44,834 bases of DNA from Halorubrum saccharovorum DSM 1137. Lineage in GTDB: Archaea; Halobacteriota; Halobacteria; Halobacteriales; Haloferacaceae. Where the stretch lies: contig NZ_AOJE01000018.1 in NCBI RefSeq assembly GCF_000337915.1, forward strand, positions 1 to 44,834, read 5' to 3'. How positions within the stretch are numbered: the first letter of the stretch is position 1; the number at the start of each line of letters is the position of its first letter. Positions 1-8,491 of this stretch are shown one piece after another. A program made the position numbers and the translations under genes. The notes below the pieces were generated by a model that saw only the letters and a program-made list of their open reading frames with translations, made no database searches and was not told the DNA's origin.

Positions 1-21
1 AGAGATGTGTATAAGAGACAG
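1..21. other. Residual sequencing adapter (Tn5/Nextera mosaic end)
   Basis: Bases 3-21 are identical to the 19-bp Tn5 mosaic end used in Nextera libraries (AGATGTGTATAAGAGACAG). It abuts the aldo/keto reductase reading frame directly and is AT-rich compared with everything around it. It is a library artefact at a contig end, not a transposon: there is no transposase and no second end. Confidence 0.95.
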
Positions 22-833
22 CCGCAAACATGTACTCGAACGGCGAGTCGGAGCGCGTCCTCGGCGAGGCGCTGGAGGGCCACCGCGAGGAGAGCGTCGT
101 CGCCACGAAGGCGTACTTTCAGATGGACGAGTCGAACCCGCACTCGGGCGGGCTCTCGCGGAAGGCGATCGAACAGGAACTGGAGCACAGCCTCGATCGG
201 CTCGGCATGGAGACGATCGACCTGTATCAGCTCCACCGCTGGGACTACGAGACGCCGATCGAGGAGACGCTGGCCGCGCTCGACGACGCGGTCCGGCGTG
301 GCAAGGTCCGTCACATCGGTGCCTCCTCGATGTGGGCCCACCAGTTCGCCGAGGCGCTGCACGCGAGCGACCGGGAGGGGTACGAGCGGTTCGCCACCAT
401 GCAGAACCACTACAACCTCGCGTACCGCGAGGAGGAGCGCGAGGTGCTCCCCCTCTGCGAGAAGGAGGGAATCGGCGTGATGCCGTGGAGCCCGCTCGCG
501 CGCGGGTACCTCACGCGCCCGCACGAGGACGTGGACGCCACGCTCCGCGGAGAGACCGAAGAGCACCTCTACGAGCACCCCTACCGCGAGGGCGGCGGCC
601 CGGCGGTAAACGAGCGCGTCGCGGAACTGGCCGACGAGAAGGGCGTGAAGATGGCGCAGATCGCGTTGGCGTGGCTGTTCCACAAGGAGCGAGTCGACAC
701 CCCCATCGTCGGGACGACCAGCGTCGAACACCTCGAAGACGCCGTCGAGGCGCTCGACATCGACCTCTCGGGGTCCGACATCGAGTGGCTCGAAGAGCCG
801 TACGAGCCGGTCCGCGTCTCCGGTCACGAGTGA
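22..833 (+). CDS. Aldo/keto reductase, 5'-truncated by the contig end
   Basis: NAD(P)H-dependent oxidoreductase of the aldo/keto reductase superfamily (TIM barrel), probably cytosolic; the substrate cannot be read from sequence. The frame is already open when the adapter ends (Ala-Asn-Met-Tyr-Ser-Asn-Gly), which is the conserved segment around the catalytic Tyr. The ATG at 30 is therefore internal, and the N-terminal strand with the catalytic Asp is missing. The catalytic Lys (VVATKAYF) and His (YQLHRWD) follow in the expected order. The C-terminal half has the family's PWSPLARGYL segment and a cofactor-binding IVGTTSVEHLEDA segment. About 40-50 residues are probably lost. A hairpin followed by T residues lies just after the stop. 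Confidence 0.9.
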
Positions 834-837
834 GTGA

Positions 838-883
838 CGGAGCGGCCCCGTTCGGACCGCTCCGACGGCCTAAATGATGTTTT
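838..883 (+). terminator. Hairpin plus T-run after the aldo/keto reductase
   Basis: A perfect 8-bp inverted repeat CGGAGCGG (838-845) / CCGCTCCG (857-864) begins 4 bases after the stop codon. TTTT follows at 880-883. Archaeal termination relies mainly on the T-run, so the hairpin is supporting evidence only. Confidence 0.5.
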
Positions 884-931
884 AGGAGTATATCGGTAAC
901 CTATTTGTGTGATACTTGTTGACAATGGTGT

Positions 932-1087
932 ATGACCGACGACACCGAGCGGCCGTCAGTCCGATCGAGCACCGAGTACGCGCGCACTCGGACGCGGTGT
1001 CCGAACTGCGGCGATCACGTACCGGCCGCCGGCGGAGACGCGGAGACCGCGGAGTGCCCGAACTGCCACCGCATGGTACGGACGTGA
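932..1087 (+). CDS. Two-CPxC zinc-finger microprotein (51 aa)
   Basis: A 51-residue protein with a short polar N-terminus and two CPNC knuckles, CPNCGDH at about residues 23-29 and CPNCHRM at about 42-48. Together they provide four Cys for one zinc site. The start at 932 is chosen because a TATA-like element (about 899-908) lies about 27 bp upstream, giving a leaderless mRNA, and because the frame opens with the acidic MTDD typical of haloarchaeal proteins. Small CPxCG zinc-finger proteins are common in haloarchaea, and some are known to affect motility or biofilm formation. This one has no assigned role. The two CPNC motifs at the right spacing in so short an ORF make chance unlikely. Confidence 0.75.
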   Translation: MTDDTERPSVRSSTEYARTRTRCPNCGDHVPAAGGDAETAECPNCHRMVRT

Positions 1088-1205
1088 CCCCGAGTCCGGG
1101 CCGATCGCGCGGCGGATCTCGACTTGAGCGGTCGTCGCGGTTTATAAACGCACCGTCACGGGCGGCACGGCAACCCTTTTCGGCCGGGACGCCGAACCGA
1201 GGCCC

Positions 1206-1655
1206 ATGGCAGACGACGACGCCACCGACGCCGGCGAGGAACAGGGCGACAGCGCCGCCGGAGCCGAGGGCGACGACGGCGAGGAGAAATCCTTCCGCGA
1301 GCGCGTCGAGGAGATCCGCGAGCGACGCGAGCAGGAGCGCGAGGAAGGCGACCGTCCCGATCCCGAGGAGATGATGGGCGGCGGCGGCCCGCCCGGGATG
1401 GGCGGCGGCGGTGGCGGCGGCGGCAACCCCTTCGCGCAGATGATGTCCGGGATGATGGGCGGCGGCGGTCCCGGCGGCGCGGGCGGCCCGCCCGGGATGG
1501 GCGGCGGCCCGGGCGGTGCCGGCGGGCGCGGCGAGGACCGCGGCGATCAGGCCGGCAACGAGGAGCTCGTCCGCGAGGTGCGCCAGCTCCGCGACGAGGT
1601 CCGCGACGCCACCCGTCAGCTCCAGCGCATCGCGCAGGCGCTCGAAGACGACTGA
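1206..1655 (+). CDS. Acidic Gly/Met-rich low-complexity protein of unknown function
   Basis: 149 aa in three parts. Residues 1-55 are highly acidic with an Arg/Glu-rich helical stretch. Residues 57-108 are low complexity, with GGGGPPGMGGG-type repeats and Met-Met pairs. Residues 115-149 form a heptad-like helix (VRQLRDEVRDATRQLQRIAQ) suited to a coiled coil. No enzyme motif, signal peptide or membrane segment is visible. The layout suggests an oligomeric scaffold with a flexible linker, but that is inference. A TATA element (TTTATAAA, about 1140-1147) lies about 60 bp upstream, so a short leader is possible. T-runs follow the stop. Confidence 0.75.
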   Translation: MADDDATDAGEEQGDSAAGAEGDDGEEKSFRERVEEIRERREQEREEGDRPDPEEMMGGGGPPGMGGGGGGGGNPFAQMMSGMMGGGGPGGAGGPPGMGGGPGGAGGRGEDRGDQAGNEELVREVRQLRDEVRDATRQLQRIAQALEDD

Positions 1656-1661
1656 CGACAG

Positions 1662-1689
1662 TTTTCTGCGGCCGCGGCTTTCCGTTTTT
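1662..1689 (+). terminator. T-run terminator after the Gly/Met-rich gene
   Basis: Three T-runs (1662-1665, 1679-1681, 1685-1689) lie within 35 bases of the stop, in otherwise very GC-rich DNA. This fits archaeal oligo-T termination. Confidence 0.5.
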
Positions 1690-1803
1690 CGAAGCGTGGG
1701 AGCCTCGCACCCGTCCGCCGATCGACGGCGGGAATACGTGTGTCGGGTCGACAGAGATGCGTCTGAGTGGGCGAGGGTTGTCGCTCGCGTCCTGGCACCG
1801 TCG

Positions 1804-1809
1804 AAAAAA
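1804..1809 (-). terminator. T6 terminator after the ribonucleotide reductase gene
   Basis: Six consecutive A on the plus strand read as T6 on the minus strand, about 40 bases beyond the nrdJ stop codon. This is a typical haloarchaeal oligo-T terminator. Confidence 0.5.
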
Positions 1810-1849
1810 TCGCGTCGTCGAACAGCTCGTTACCGCCGGTCAGACCCGT

Positions 1850-4800
1850 CTAACACTCCGACCAGCCGCACGACTCGCACGTCTTGCAGCCCTCGGAGTA
1901 GTAGAGGTTCATCCCGCCGCACTCGGGACACTCGGGCGACTCGCCCGCCGCGATCAGCTCCTGCATCGCGTCGTCGGCGCCGGTCGCGTCGTCCGCGGCC
2001 TCGGAACCGCCAGCGGCGGGGGCGTCGGTCGCCGCGCCGGCGTCGGTCGCGGTACCGGCGTCGACCGCGCCGCCGTCCGTCTGGCTCGGCGGCTCGGCGA
2101 CGCCTTCCACGTCGTCGAGGCTCTGCTGTTGGGGAATCCCCTTGTCGATCTCGTCGTCGAGGTAGCGGCGGAGCGCAGTGCCGATCGCGTCCGGGATCGA
2201 CTGGATCTGCTCGCCTTTGTCCCACGCGACCTTCGGGCTCCGGGTCCCCTGCAGCTCGTCGACGATCTCCTCGGGGTCGACGCCCGAGCGGAGCGCCGTC
2301 GAGATGACCTTCGCGAGCGCCTCCGTGAATGAGTTGGTGTAGCCGCCGGAGTGACCGATGTTCGCGAACAGCTCGAACGGCAGCCCGTTCTCGTCCTCGT
2401 TGATGGTGACGTACAGCTTGCCGTAGCCCGTCTCGACCCGCTGGGTGACGCCGTTCAGGGAGTCGGGGCGGGGACTGCGCTCGCTGTAATCGATCTGGGG
2501 CTGCTCGCTGGCTTCGAGCAGGTCCGATATCTCCGCGTCGATCGCCGCCTGCACGTCCTCGTTGTCGAGGAACGCCTCGATGCCGCCGAACACCTCGCCG
2601 ATCTGCTCGACGATCGCCTCGGCCGCCTCGCTCTCGTCGGCGAACTCCGTGTTCTTCGCGCGCGTCGTGAGCACCTGCTTCGAACGGGTGCCGTCGCGGT
2701 AGACGGTGACGCCCTTCCCGCCGTGGTCGTAGATGTAGCGGTACACCTCTTCCATCTCCTCGGCGGTGGCGTCGTTCGGGAAGTTACACGTCTTCGAGAT
2801 GGCGGAGTCGACGCCCTCCTGGCACGCGCACTGGACCGCCGCGTGCTGCTTGCCCGAGAGGTCGCCGGTGACGACGAACAGCTCGCCGATCGCGTCCGGA
2901 ACCGTCTCCAGCCCGTCCACGCCGTCGAACTCGTTCGTGGCCATCTGCTCTTGGGCCTCCTGTTTGACCGCGTCGACGTCGACGTCGTTCGCCTCCAAGG
3001 TGCGCAGGAAGTAGTCGTCGAACTCGACGAGCATCTCGTCGCCCTGCACGTCGTCGGAGACGTTCTTGTAGAAGGCGACGTTGTAGATCGGCTCACAGCC
3101 GCCGGTGGTGTTGCCGATCATCGACGTCGTGCCCGTGGGCGCGATCGTCGTCGTGTTGTGGTTGCGCATCGGGAAGCCGTCCTCCCACTCGTCGGCGTCG
3201 AGGCCGGTGTAGTGCTCGAACCAGTCGCGGTACTCGGTGGGGTCCGCGTACTTCGAGTCCTCCCAGTCGTTGAACGTTCCGCGCTCTTTCGCGAGCTCGT
3301 GGGAGGTCTGCTTCGACGCGTGGTTGATGTGGGTCATCAGCTGGCGGGCGACCTCGTTGCCCGGCTCGGTGCCGTACTGGATCCCGAGCTGGATGTACAG
3401 CTGCGCGAGCCCCATGACGCCCAGCCCGATCTTCCGCATGTCTCGGACCTTCTGTTCGATCTTCTCGACCGGGAAGTCCGACATCGTGACCACGTTCTCC
3501 AGGAAGCGAGTGCCGTAGTCGATCCGCTCGTCGAACTCCTCGAAGTCGATCGCCTCGTCCAGGAAGGCGTCGATCGCCGCCGCCTGCGAGTCGTACTCGT
3601 CGGCGTGCTCCGCGGACCAGACCCGCCAGTCCGGCGCGTCCTGCGCCGCGAGCGTCGAGAGGTTGATGTGCCCGAGGTTACACGCCTCGTACTCCTCTAA
3701 CGGCTGCTCGCCGCAGGGGTTCGTCGCGAGGATCCGGTGGTCCGGGTGTTCCTCGGTGTCGAAGGAGTGCTCCTTGTTGACGCGTTCGAGGTAGATGACG
3801 CCCGGCTCGCCGTTCTCGTGGGCGCCCTCGATCATGTCGTCCCACAGCTCCTGGGCCGGGATCGAGAGGACCTCGCCGACCTCGACGTGCTCGCCGAGGC
3901 CGAACATGTCGTAGATCTCCTTCGTCTCGGGGGTCGCGACGTGCGGCTCCTCGGTGCGCGGGTTGGTGAAGGTGAACTCCTCGTCGTTGTACAGCGCCTC
4001 CATGAAGTCGTCGGTGACGCCGACGCTGATGTTGAAGTTCGAGAGGTGGCCCTCGACCGCGTTCCGGAGGTGTTCGGGCACCTTCCCGTCCTCGTCGATG
4101 AGGTCGCGGGCCTCCTCTAAGGCGTCCGCGAAGGAGTTGTGCGTGAAGTCGTCGGGGTCGTTCAGCCGCAGCGAGTGGGCCAGCGAGACGTCCTTGTTCT
4201 TCGAGTGGATGAACTGGATCACGTCCGGGTGCGAGACGCGCATGACGCCCATCTGGGCGCCGCGGCGCGCGCCGCCCTGCGCGATCGTCTCGCACATCTG
4301 GTCGAACGTCCGCATGAACGTGATCGGGCCGGAGGCGATACCGCCCGTCGAGCCGACGGAGTCGCCGTAGGGGCGGAGCTTCCAGAACGCGTACCCCATG
4401 CCGCCGCCGGACTGGAACACCTCGGCCGCCTCCTTGGCGGTCTGGTGGATGTCCGTGATGTCGTCGTCGGGGGAGTCGACGAAGCAGGCGGAGAGCTGCT
4501 GGAGCTCGTCGCCCGCGTTCATCAGCGTCGGCGAGTTCGGCATGAAGGAGAGCCGTTCCATCCCGTCGCGGAACCGGTCCGCGGTCGCCTCGACGTGATC
4601 GCGCACGCTCTCGGGCAGTTCGGGGACGACCGTGTCGTACGCGAACTTGTTGACGTTGTGCGCGGTGAGCGTCGTCTCAGCGTCGTCGTCGGCGGTCGTT
4701 CCGGTCCCGAAGACCTCCTCGGCGAGCTCGTCGCGCCGCGGGTGATCGGGCTTCAGCTGGTCGGGCGTGACCGTGACCTCGACGTCCTGCTTCTCGGCCT

Positions 4801-5014
4801 CGAAGACCGCCTCCGCGAGCGCGACGTTGCGCGCGACGCGGTCGAACAGTTCCTCGGGATCTTCGATCGCCTCCCCGTCCGCGTTCTTCCGGAGGTAGCG
4901 CGCGGGCAGGATGTTGTGGTAGGCGTTGGCGGTGAGACGCTCCTCCATCGTCTCGCCCGTGGTGCGTTTGATCGGCAGTTCGAGTTCGTCTGCGGCGACG
5001 CCGTCGCTGCTCAT
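1850..5014 (-). CDS. nrdJ: Adenosylcobalamin-dependent (class II) ribonucleotide reductase
   Basis: Reduces ribonucleotides to deoxyribonucleotides using a cobalamin-derived radical, so it needs no oxygen or partner subunit. 1054 aa. Active-site residues line up with the Lactobacillus class II enzyme: first redox Cys at C177 (LSACF), then C434 and E436 in NPCGEQPL and C445 in EACNL. The 11-residue spacing between the last two Cys equals C408-C419 there. The C-terminus is a four-Cys zinc ribbon (CPECGG...CESCGW), typical of large NrdJ proteins and likely involved in re-reduction. The start at 5014 (MSSDGVAADE) is preferred. The frame stays open 64 codons further upstream, but that part is Arg/Pro-rich and unlike a haloarchaeal protein. 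A TATA-like element at 5120-5130 would give a leader of about 80 nt. Confidence 0.95.
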   Translation of the reverse strand: MSSDGVAADELELPIKRTTGETMEERLTANAYHNILPARYLRKNADGEAIEDPEELFDRVARNVALAEAVFEAEKQDVEVTVTPDQLKPDHPRRDELAEEVFGTGTTADDDAETTLTAHNVNKFAYDTVVPELPESVRDHVEATADRFRDGMERLSFMPNSPTLMNAGDELQQLSACFVDSPDDDITDIHQTAKEAAEVFQSGGGMGYAFWKLRPYGDSVGSTGGIASGPITFMRTFDQMCETIAQGGARRGAQMGVMRVSHPDVIQFIHSKNKDVSLAHSLRLNDPDDFTHNSFADALEEARDLIDEDGKVPEHLRNAVEGHLSNFNISVGVTDDFMEALYNDEEFTFTNPRTEEPHVATPETKEIYDMFGLGEHVEVGEVLSIPAQELWDDMIEGAHENGEPGVIYLERVNKEHSFDTEEHPDHRILATNPCGEQPLEEYEACNLGHINLSTLAAQDAPDWRVWSAEHADEYDSQAAAIDAFLDEAIDFEEFDERIDYGTRFLENVVTMSDFPVEKIEQKVRDMRKIGLGVMGLAQLYIQLGIQYGTEPGNEVARQLMTHINHASKQTSHELAKERGTFNDWEDSKYADPTEYRDWFEHYTGLDADEWEDGFPMRNHNTTTIAPTGTTSMIGNTTGGCEPIYNVAFYKNVSDDVQGDEMLVEFDDYFLRTLEANDVDVDAVKQEAQEQMATNEFDGVDGLETVPDAIGELFVVTGDLSGKQHAAVQCACQEGVDSAISKTCNFPNDATAEEMEEVYRYIYDHGGKGVTVYRDGTRSKQVLTTRAKNTEFADESEAAEAIVEQIGEVFGGIEAFLDNEDVQAAIDAEISDLLEASEQPQIDYSERSPRPDSLNGVTQRVETGYGKLYVTINEDENGLPFELFANIGHSGGYTNSFTEALAKVISTALRSGVDPEEIVDELQGTRSPKVAWDKGEQIQSIPDAIGTALRRYLDDEIDKGIPQQQSLDDVEGVAEPPSQTDGGAVDAGTATDAGAATDAPAAGGSEAADDATGADDAMQELIAAGESPECPECGGMNLYYSEGCKTCESCGWSEC

Positions 5015-5487
5015 TCGACGGCCACCCCGCTCGGTTGGCGTGGGATATGGATCATCTGTAGTGTTGGGGTACTGGCGAGGCGGGCCCTTGTACGTTCGGA
5101 TGTCCGGACCCGACAGGCGCCTATATGTACGATTCGTTATGCAACGTCCGTTCCGGGCGTCTGACGCTGGATTTCGGTACGTCGGCAACGGACGGGCTCC
5201 GGACACATAAGCGTAGCCAGACCGGAGTGAAACTGATCGACGACCGAAAAAACCGCGGCAACGGGGCGTCTCCCCACCGGAACAAAAGGGGGGTTGTTCG
5301 ACGGCGATCCGCCGACGAATGCGGCACGGTACCGCACTCGCAGCCGCCGCGGTGGTGATCGTTCGTCGCGCTCAGCCCCAGTTCTTGCGCAGACCTGTCA
5401 GAAACGGATAACTGCTGTCGGAAACAGGTGACCGATCGGTCGCCCTCGCCCCACAAGCTTATACCGGGCCTCGCCGTGGACCCGGAC
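5015..5487. other. 473-bp divergent intergenic region
   Basis: Lies between nrdJ (minus) and a small membrane protein (plus). It holds a minus-strand TATA-like element (CCTATATGTAC, about 5120-5130) and a plus-strand TATA element (GCTTATACC, 5457-5465). A short palindrome GTCCGGAC (5102-5109) falls in the predicted nrdJ leader. The open frames here are Arg/Ser/Pro-rich and lack haloarchaeal composition, so I call no gene. I see no cobalamin-riboswitch consensus. Confidence 0.5.
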
Positions 5488-5700
5488 ATGACCGCTTCGC
5501 TCGCCGCGCTCGCGGCCACGGTACCGCTTCAGGCCGGCATCCTCGCCACCCCGACCGGACAACTGCTCGTCGCACTCGTCGCCGTCGCGGTCGTGATCGT
5601 CCTCGGGAAGTTCGTGTTGAAGCTCGCGTGGCGGCTCGTCACGATCGGGATCGTCGTCGTCGCCGTGCTCTACCTGCTGTCGACGCTGGGCGTCGTCTAA
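5488..5700 (+). CDS. Small two-helix membrane protein (70 aa)
   Basis: Unrecognised. About 15 N-terminal residues are followed by two hydrophobic helices (about 25-42 and 50-69). A basic hinge (GKFVLKLAWR) separates them, predicting a hairpin with the basic loop inside the cell. The start is the ATG at 5488, not the upstream one at 5428, because the TATA box at 5457-5465 sits about 27 bp upstream and would make the transcript leaderless. It converges with cdc48. No catalytic residues are visible. Confidence 0.7.
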   Translation: MTASLAALAATVPLQAGILATPTGQLLVALVAVAVVIVLGKFVLKLAWRLVTIGIVVVAVLYLLSTLGVV

Positions 5701-5755
5701 GCCGAGCGTCGTTTGACAAAATCCGCAGTTGCGGGCCGGTCCGGATTCGGACCGA

Positions 5756-8023
5756 CTACTGGAACGCGGTTCCGGGTTCGGTCTCCGCGGACTCGACCTC
5801 CGACCGCTGGAACTGCTTTTCGATCTCCTCGTAGCGCTCGCGCGTCTCGGGGGTGACGCTCGGGTTCACCTCGTCGAGGGCGTCCTCGAAGTGCTGCATC
5901 GTCACCCGGACGTTGCCGACGGACTCGGTCACTTCCTCGCGCGAGACGCTGCCGATGAACTCCCGGGAGGCGTTCATCGACGCCTCGCGGGCCACCGCCT
6001 CGATGTCGGCGCCGACGTATCCCTCCGCCTTCCGAGCGATCGCGTCCAGGTCGACGTCGTCGGCCAGCGGCTTGTTCCGCGTGTGGACCTCCAGGATCTT
6101 CCGGCGCGCGTCCTCGTCGGGCACGGGGACGTGCACGTGGCGGTCCAGCCGGCCGGGGCGGAGCAGCGCCGAATCGATGAGGTCCGGGCGGTTCGTCGTC
6201 GCGATGACGACCACGTCCTCCAGCGACTCGAGCCCGTCGAGCTCCGTCAGCAGCTGGGAGACGACGCGTTCGCCGACGCCGGAGTCGCCGGAGTTCTTGC
6301 CGCGCTCGGTCGCGATCGAGTCGATCTCGTCGAAGAACACGATCGTCGGCGCGTTCTCGCGGGCCTTGCTGAACACCTCGCGGACGCCCTTCTCGGACTC
6401 GCCCACGAACTTGTTCAGCAGCTCGGGCCCCTTGATCGAGATGAAATTCGACTCCGCCTCGTTGGCGACGGCCTTCGCGAGCAGGGTCTTCCCCGTTCCC
6501 GGCGGGCCGTACATCAGGACGCCCTTGGCGGCCTCCATGTCGAGCTCCTCGAACACCTCGGGGTACTCAAGCGGCCACTGGATCGTCTCGCGGAGCCGCT
6601 CTTTGGTGCCCTCTAAGCCGCCGACCTGGTCCCAGCTCACGTCCGGGACCTCGACGAACACCTCGCGGAGCGCGGAGGGTTCGATCCCCTTCATCGCCTC
6701 CTTGAAGTCGGACTCCGTGACCTGGATGGAGTTCAGCACGTCGGCGTCGATCTCGTCGCTTTCGAGGTCGATCTCGGGGCGGATGCGACGCAGCGCGTGC
6801 ATCGCCGACTCCTTCGCCAGCGATTCGAGGTCCGCGCCGACGAAGCCGTGGGTGTTGTCGGCGTACTCGTCCAAGTCGATCTCCTCGACCAGCGGCATGT
6901 TCCGCGTGTGGACCTGCAGGATCTCCTTGCGGCCCTCGCGGTCGGGGACGCCGACCTCGATCTCGCGGTCGAACCGGCCGCCCCGACGGAGCGCGGGGTC
7001 GATGGCGTCGACGCGGTTCGTCGCCCCGATGACGACGACCTCGCCGCGCTCTTCGAGCCCGTCCATCAGCGAGAGCAGCTGGGCCACGACGCGACGCTCC
7101 ACGTCGCCGCCCGCCTCCTCGCGTTTCGGCGCGATCGAGTCGAGCTCGTCCATGAAGATGATCGCGGGCGACTCCTCGGACGCCTCCTCGAACACCTCGC
7201 GGAGCTTCTCCTCCGACTCGCCGTAGTACTTCGACATGATCTCCGGGCCGGAGATCGTGTGGAAGTTCGCGTCGATCTCGTTGGCGACGGCCTTGGCGAT
7301 CAGGGTCTTCCCCGTGCCCGGCGGGCCGTGCAGGAGGACGCCCTTCGGCGGGTCGATCCCGAGGCGCTTGAACAGCTCCGGATGCCGCATCGGCAGCTCG
7401 ATCATCTCCCGGACCTGTTCGAGCTCGTCGTCGAGCCCGCCAATGTCCTCGTAGGTCACGTCTGGCCCCTCGCCGGAGCCGTCACCGGCCTCGCTCCGGT
7501 CGGTCAGCTCCTCGGCGGCGACCTCGGAGATCTCGATCTCGGTGTCGTCCGTGATGACGACGGTTCCCGAGGGAGTGGTCGACGCGACCTTCATCGGTAC
7601 CGCCTGCGACTGGCCGCCCATCAGGCCGAAGCCCATCGACGTGCGGATCGTCTGCCCCTCGGTCACCGGCTGCCCGGAGAGCTTGTCGCGGATGAACGGG
7701 GCGATCTGCCCGCGGACGCGGAGCTGGCTCGGGAAGGCGATGGTGACCGACTCCGCCCGCGAGACGTCGACCGACTCGACGGTCACGCGGTCGTCGATCC
7801 CGACGTCGGCCTCCTGGCGGAGCCGACCGTCGATGCGCACGACGCCGGTTCCGTCGTCCTCGGGGTACCCCGGCCAGACGCGGGCGATCGCGGCCCCATC
7901 CGACCCCTCGACGCGGACGATGTCCCCGCCGGAGAGCCCGAGCTCGTCGGCTGCGACGCGGTCGATCGCCGCGAGGCGGCGCCCGGCGTCCTTCTGTTTC
8001 AGCGGTCTGACGGTGAGCTTCAT
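5756..8023 (-). CDS. cdc48: Cdc48/p97/VAT-type double AAA+ ATPase
   Basis: Hexameric unfoldase that extracts and unfolds proteins, in archaea often feeding the proteasome. 755 aa. The N-terminal double-psi barrel and four-stranded barrel domain covers about 1-180. D1 follows, with Walker A GPPGTGKT (K239), Walker [10 protein letters not shown] (D292, E293) and a KYYGESE pore segment. D2 has Walker A K512, Walker [10 protein letters not shown] (D565, E566) and KFVGESE. Both rings look catalytically intact. The tail is short and acidic/aromatic (ending Thr-Ala-Phe-Gln), with no HbYX motif. The start overlaps the stop of the upstream alpha-crystallin-like gene by 4 nt (ATGA), so the two are probably co-translated. 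Confidence 0.96.
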   Translation of the reverse strand: MKLTVRPLKQKDAGRRLAAIDRVAADELGLSGGDIVRVEGSDGAAIARVWPGYPEDDGTGVVRIDGRLRQEADVGIDDRVTVESVDVSRAESVTIAFPSQLRVRGQIAPFIRDKLSGQPVTEGQTIRTSMGFGLMGGQSQAVPMKVASTTPSGTVVITDDTEIEISEVAAEELTDRSEAGDGSGEGPDVTYEDIGGLDDELEQVREMIELPMRHPELFKRLGIDPPKGVLLHGPPGTGKTLIAKAVANEIDANFHTISGPEIMSKYYGESEEKLREVFEEASEESPAIIFMDELDSIAPKREEAGGDVERRVVAQLLSLMDGLEERGEVVVIGATNRVDAIDPALRRGGRFDREIEVGVPDREGRKEILQVHTRNMPLVEEIDLDEYADNTHGFVGADLESLAKESAMHALRRIRPEIDLESDEIDADVLNSIQVTESDFKEAMKGIEPSALREVFVEVPDVSWDQVGGLEGTKERLRETIQWPLEYPEVFEELDMEAAKGVLMYGPPGTGKTLLAKAVANEAESNFISIKGPELLNKFVGESEKGVREVFSKARENAPTIVFFDEIDSIATERGKNSGDSGVGERVVSQLLTELDGLESLEDVVVIATTNRPDLIDSALLRPGRLDRHVHVPVPDEDARRKILEVHTRNKPLADDVDLDAIARKAEGYVGADIEAVAREASMNASREFIGSVSREEVTESVGNVRVTMQHFEDALDEVNPSVTPETRERYEEIEKQFQRSEVESAETEPGTAFQ

Positions 8024-8301
8024 CGCTGGCCCTCCGCGGTGTCGCCCTCGGCCGTGTCGCCCTCCACGGTGACCACGCCGTTCTCGACGGCGACCGAGTC
8101 GGCCGCGCCCGGGAGCTCGAACTCCGACTCAACGGGCTCGCCGTCGCCCTCGATCACGACGATCGCGGTGTCGCCGACGGTGTCGACGGAGACGTTCTCG
8201 GCGTCGGCGCCCAGATCGGCGGCGACGACCCACCCGTCCTCGTACTCGTACCGGCGGAGCAACGCGCCGTCGCCGGTCGATCGGGTCTGTTGGTGATTCA
8301 T
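8020..8301 (-). CDS. Alpha-crystallin-like small protein upstream of Cdc48 (DUF7127-like)
   Basis: 93 aa, resembling the haloarchaeal family I recall as DUF7127. The strand pattern mimics an Hsp20 domain: [15 protein letters not shown], then [23 protein letters not shown] and ENGVVTVE match in order the 'xVVDLPGx', 'IVIEG', 'FxLP' and 'GVLxV' elements of the true Hsp20 at 10401 in this window. It lacks a long N-terminal arm and the C-terminal IxI/V motif used for oligomerisation, and ends in a short repeat ([11 protein letters not shown]). Overlap with cdc48 (ATGA) implies coupled translation. A role as substrate adaptor or cochaperone for Cdc48 is inference. The start is set by the TATA at 8328-8337, which gives a leaderless mRNA. 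Confidence 0.85.
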   Translation of the reverse strand: MNHQQTRSTGDGALLRRYEYEDGWVVAADLGADAENVSVDTVGDTAIVVIEGDGEPVESEFELPGAADSVAVENGVVTVEGDTAEGDTAEGQR

Positions 8302-8302
8302 G

Positions 8303-8338
8303 CTAACTACAAGTTAGGCGCGAGAGTATATAAATATG
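8303..8338 (-). promoter_or_regulatory. Promoter with perfect inverted-repeat operator for the DUF7127-cdc48 operon
   Basis: The minus strand carries a TATA box (TATTTATATA, about 8328-8337). Downstream is a perfect 6-3-6 inverted repeat CTAACT-TGT-AGTTAG (8303-8317), ending one base before the start codon. The predicted transcription start, about 25 bp from the TATA box, falls within the repeat. A protein bound there would block initiation, so this looks like a repressor site. The regulator is unknown. Confidence 0.65.
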
Positions 8339-8491
8339 TCGCTAAAAATCGCATGACGTGAGATTTCAAGGGGCGCATCGGTAGTGTTGCGGTTCGGGAT
8401 CGGCGAGGGGGAGATCCGGTCGCCGCGTCTCCCGCCAGTGCGTCCGGCGGGGGCGCCGGACGTTTATCAACTCCCGCGCGGGAGGACGAGT

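Noticed and set aside
30-833. ATG at 30 as the true start of the aldo/keto reductase
   Set aside because: The Met lies inside the conserved segment around the catalytic Tyr, and the frame is open right up to the adapter; the gene is truncated.
2351-3700. Long plus-strand open frame opposite nrdJ
   Set aside because: It is an Arg/Val/Leu-rich antisense shadow, a normal effect of high GC at third codon positions. Many other long antisense frames (for example 10410-12215, 29234-30946, 34063-35691) were dropped for the same reason.
5015-5150. Cobalamin riboswitch in the nrdJ leader
   Set aside because: A leader of about 80 nt is possible, but no B12-box-like consensus or suitable set of stems was seen.
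5015-5206. 64-residue N-terminal extension of the ribonucleotide reductase
   Set aside because: It is Arg/Pro/Thr-rich and unlike the acidic protein that follows; family homology begins after the ATG at 5014.
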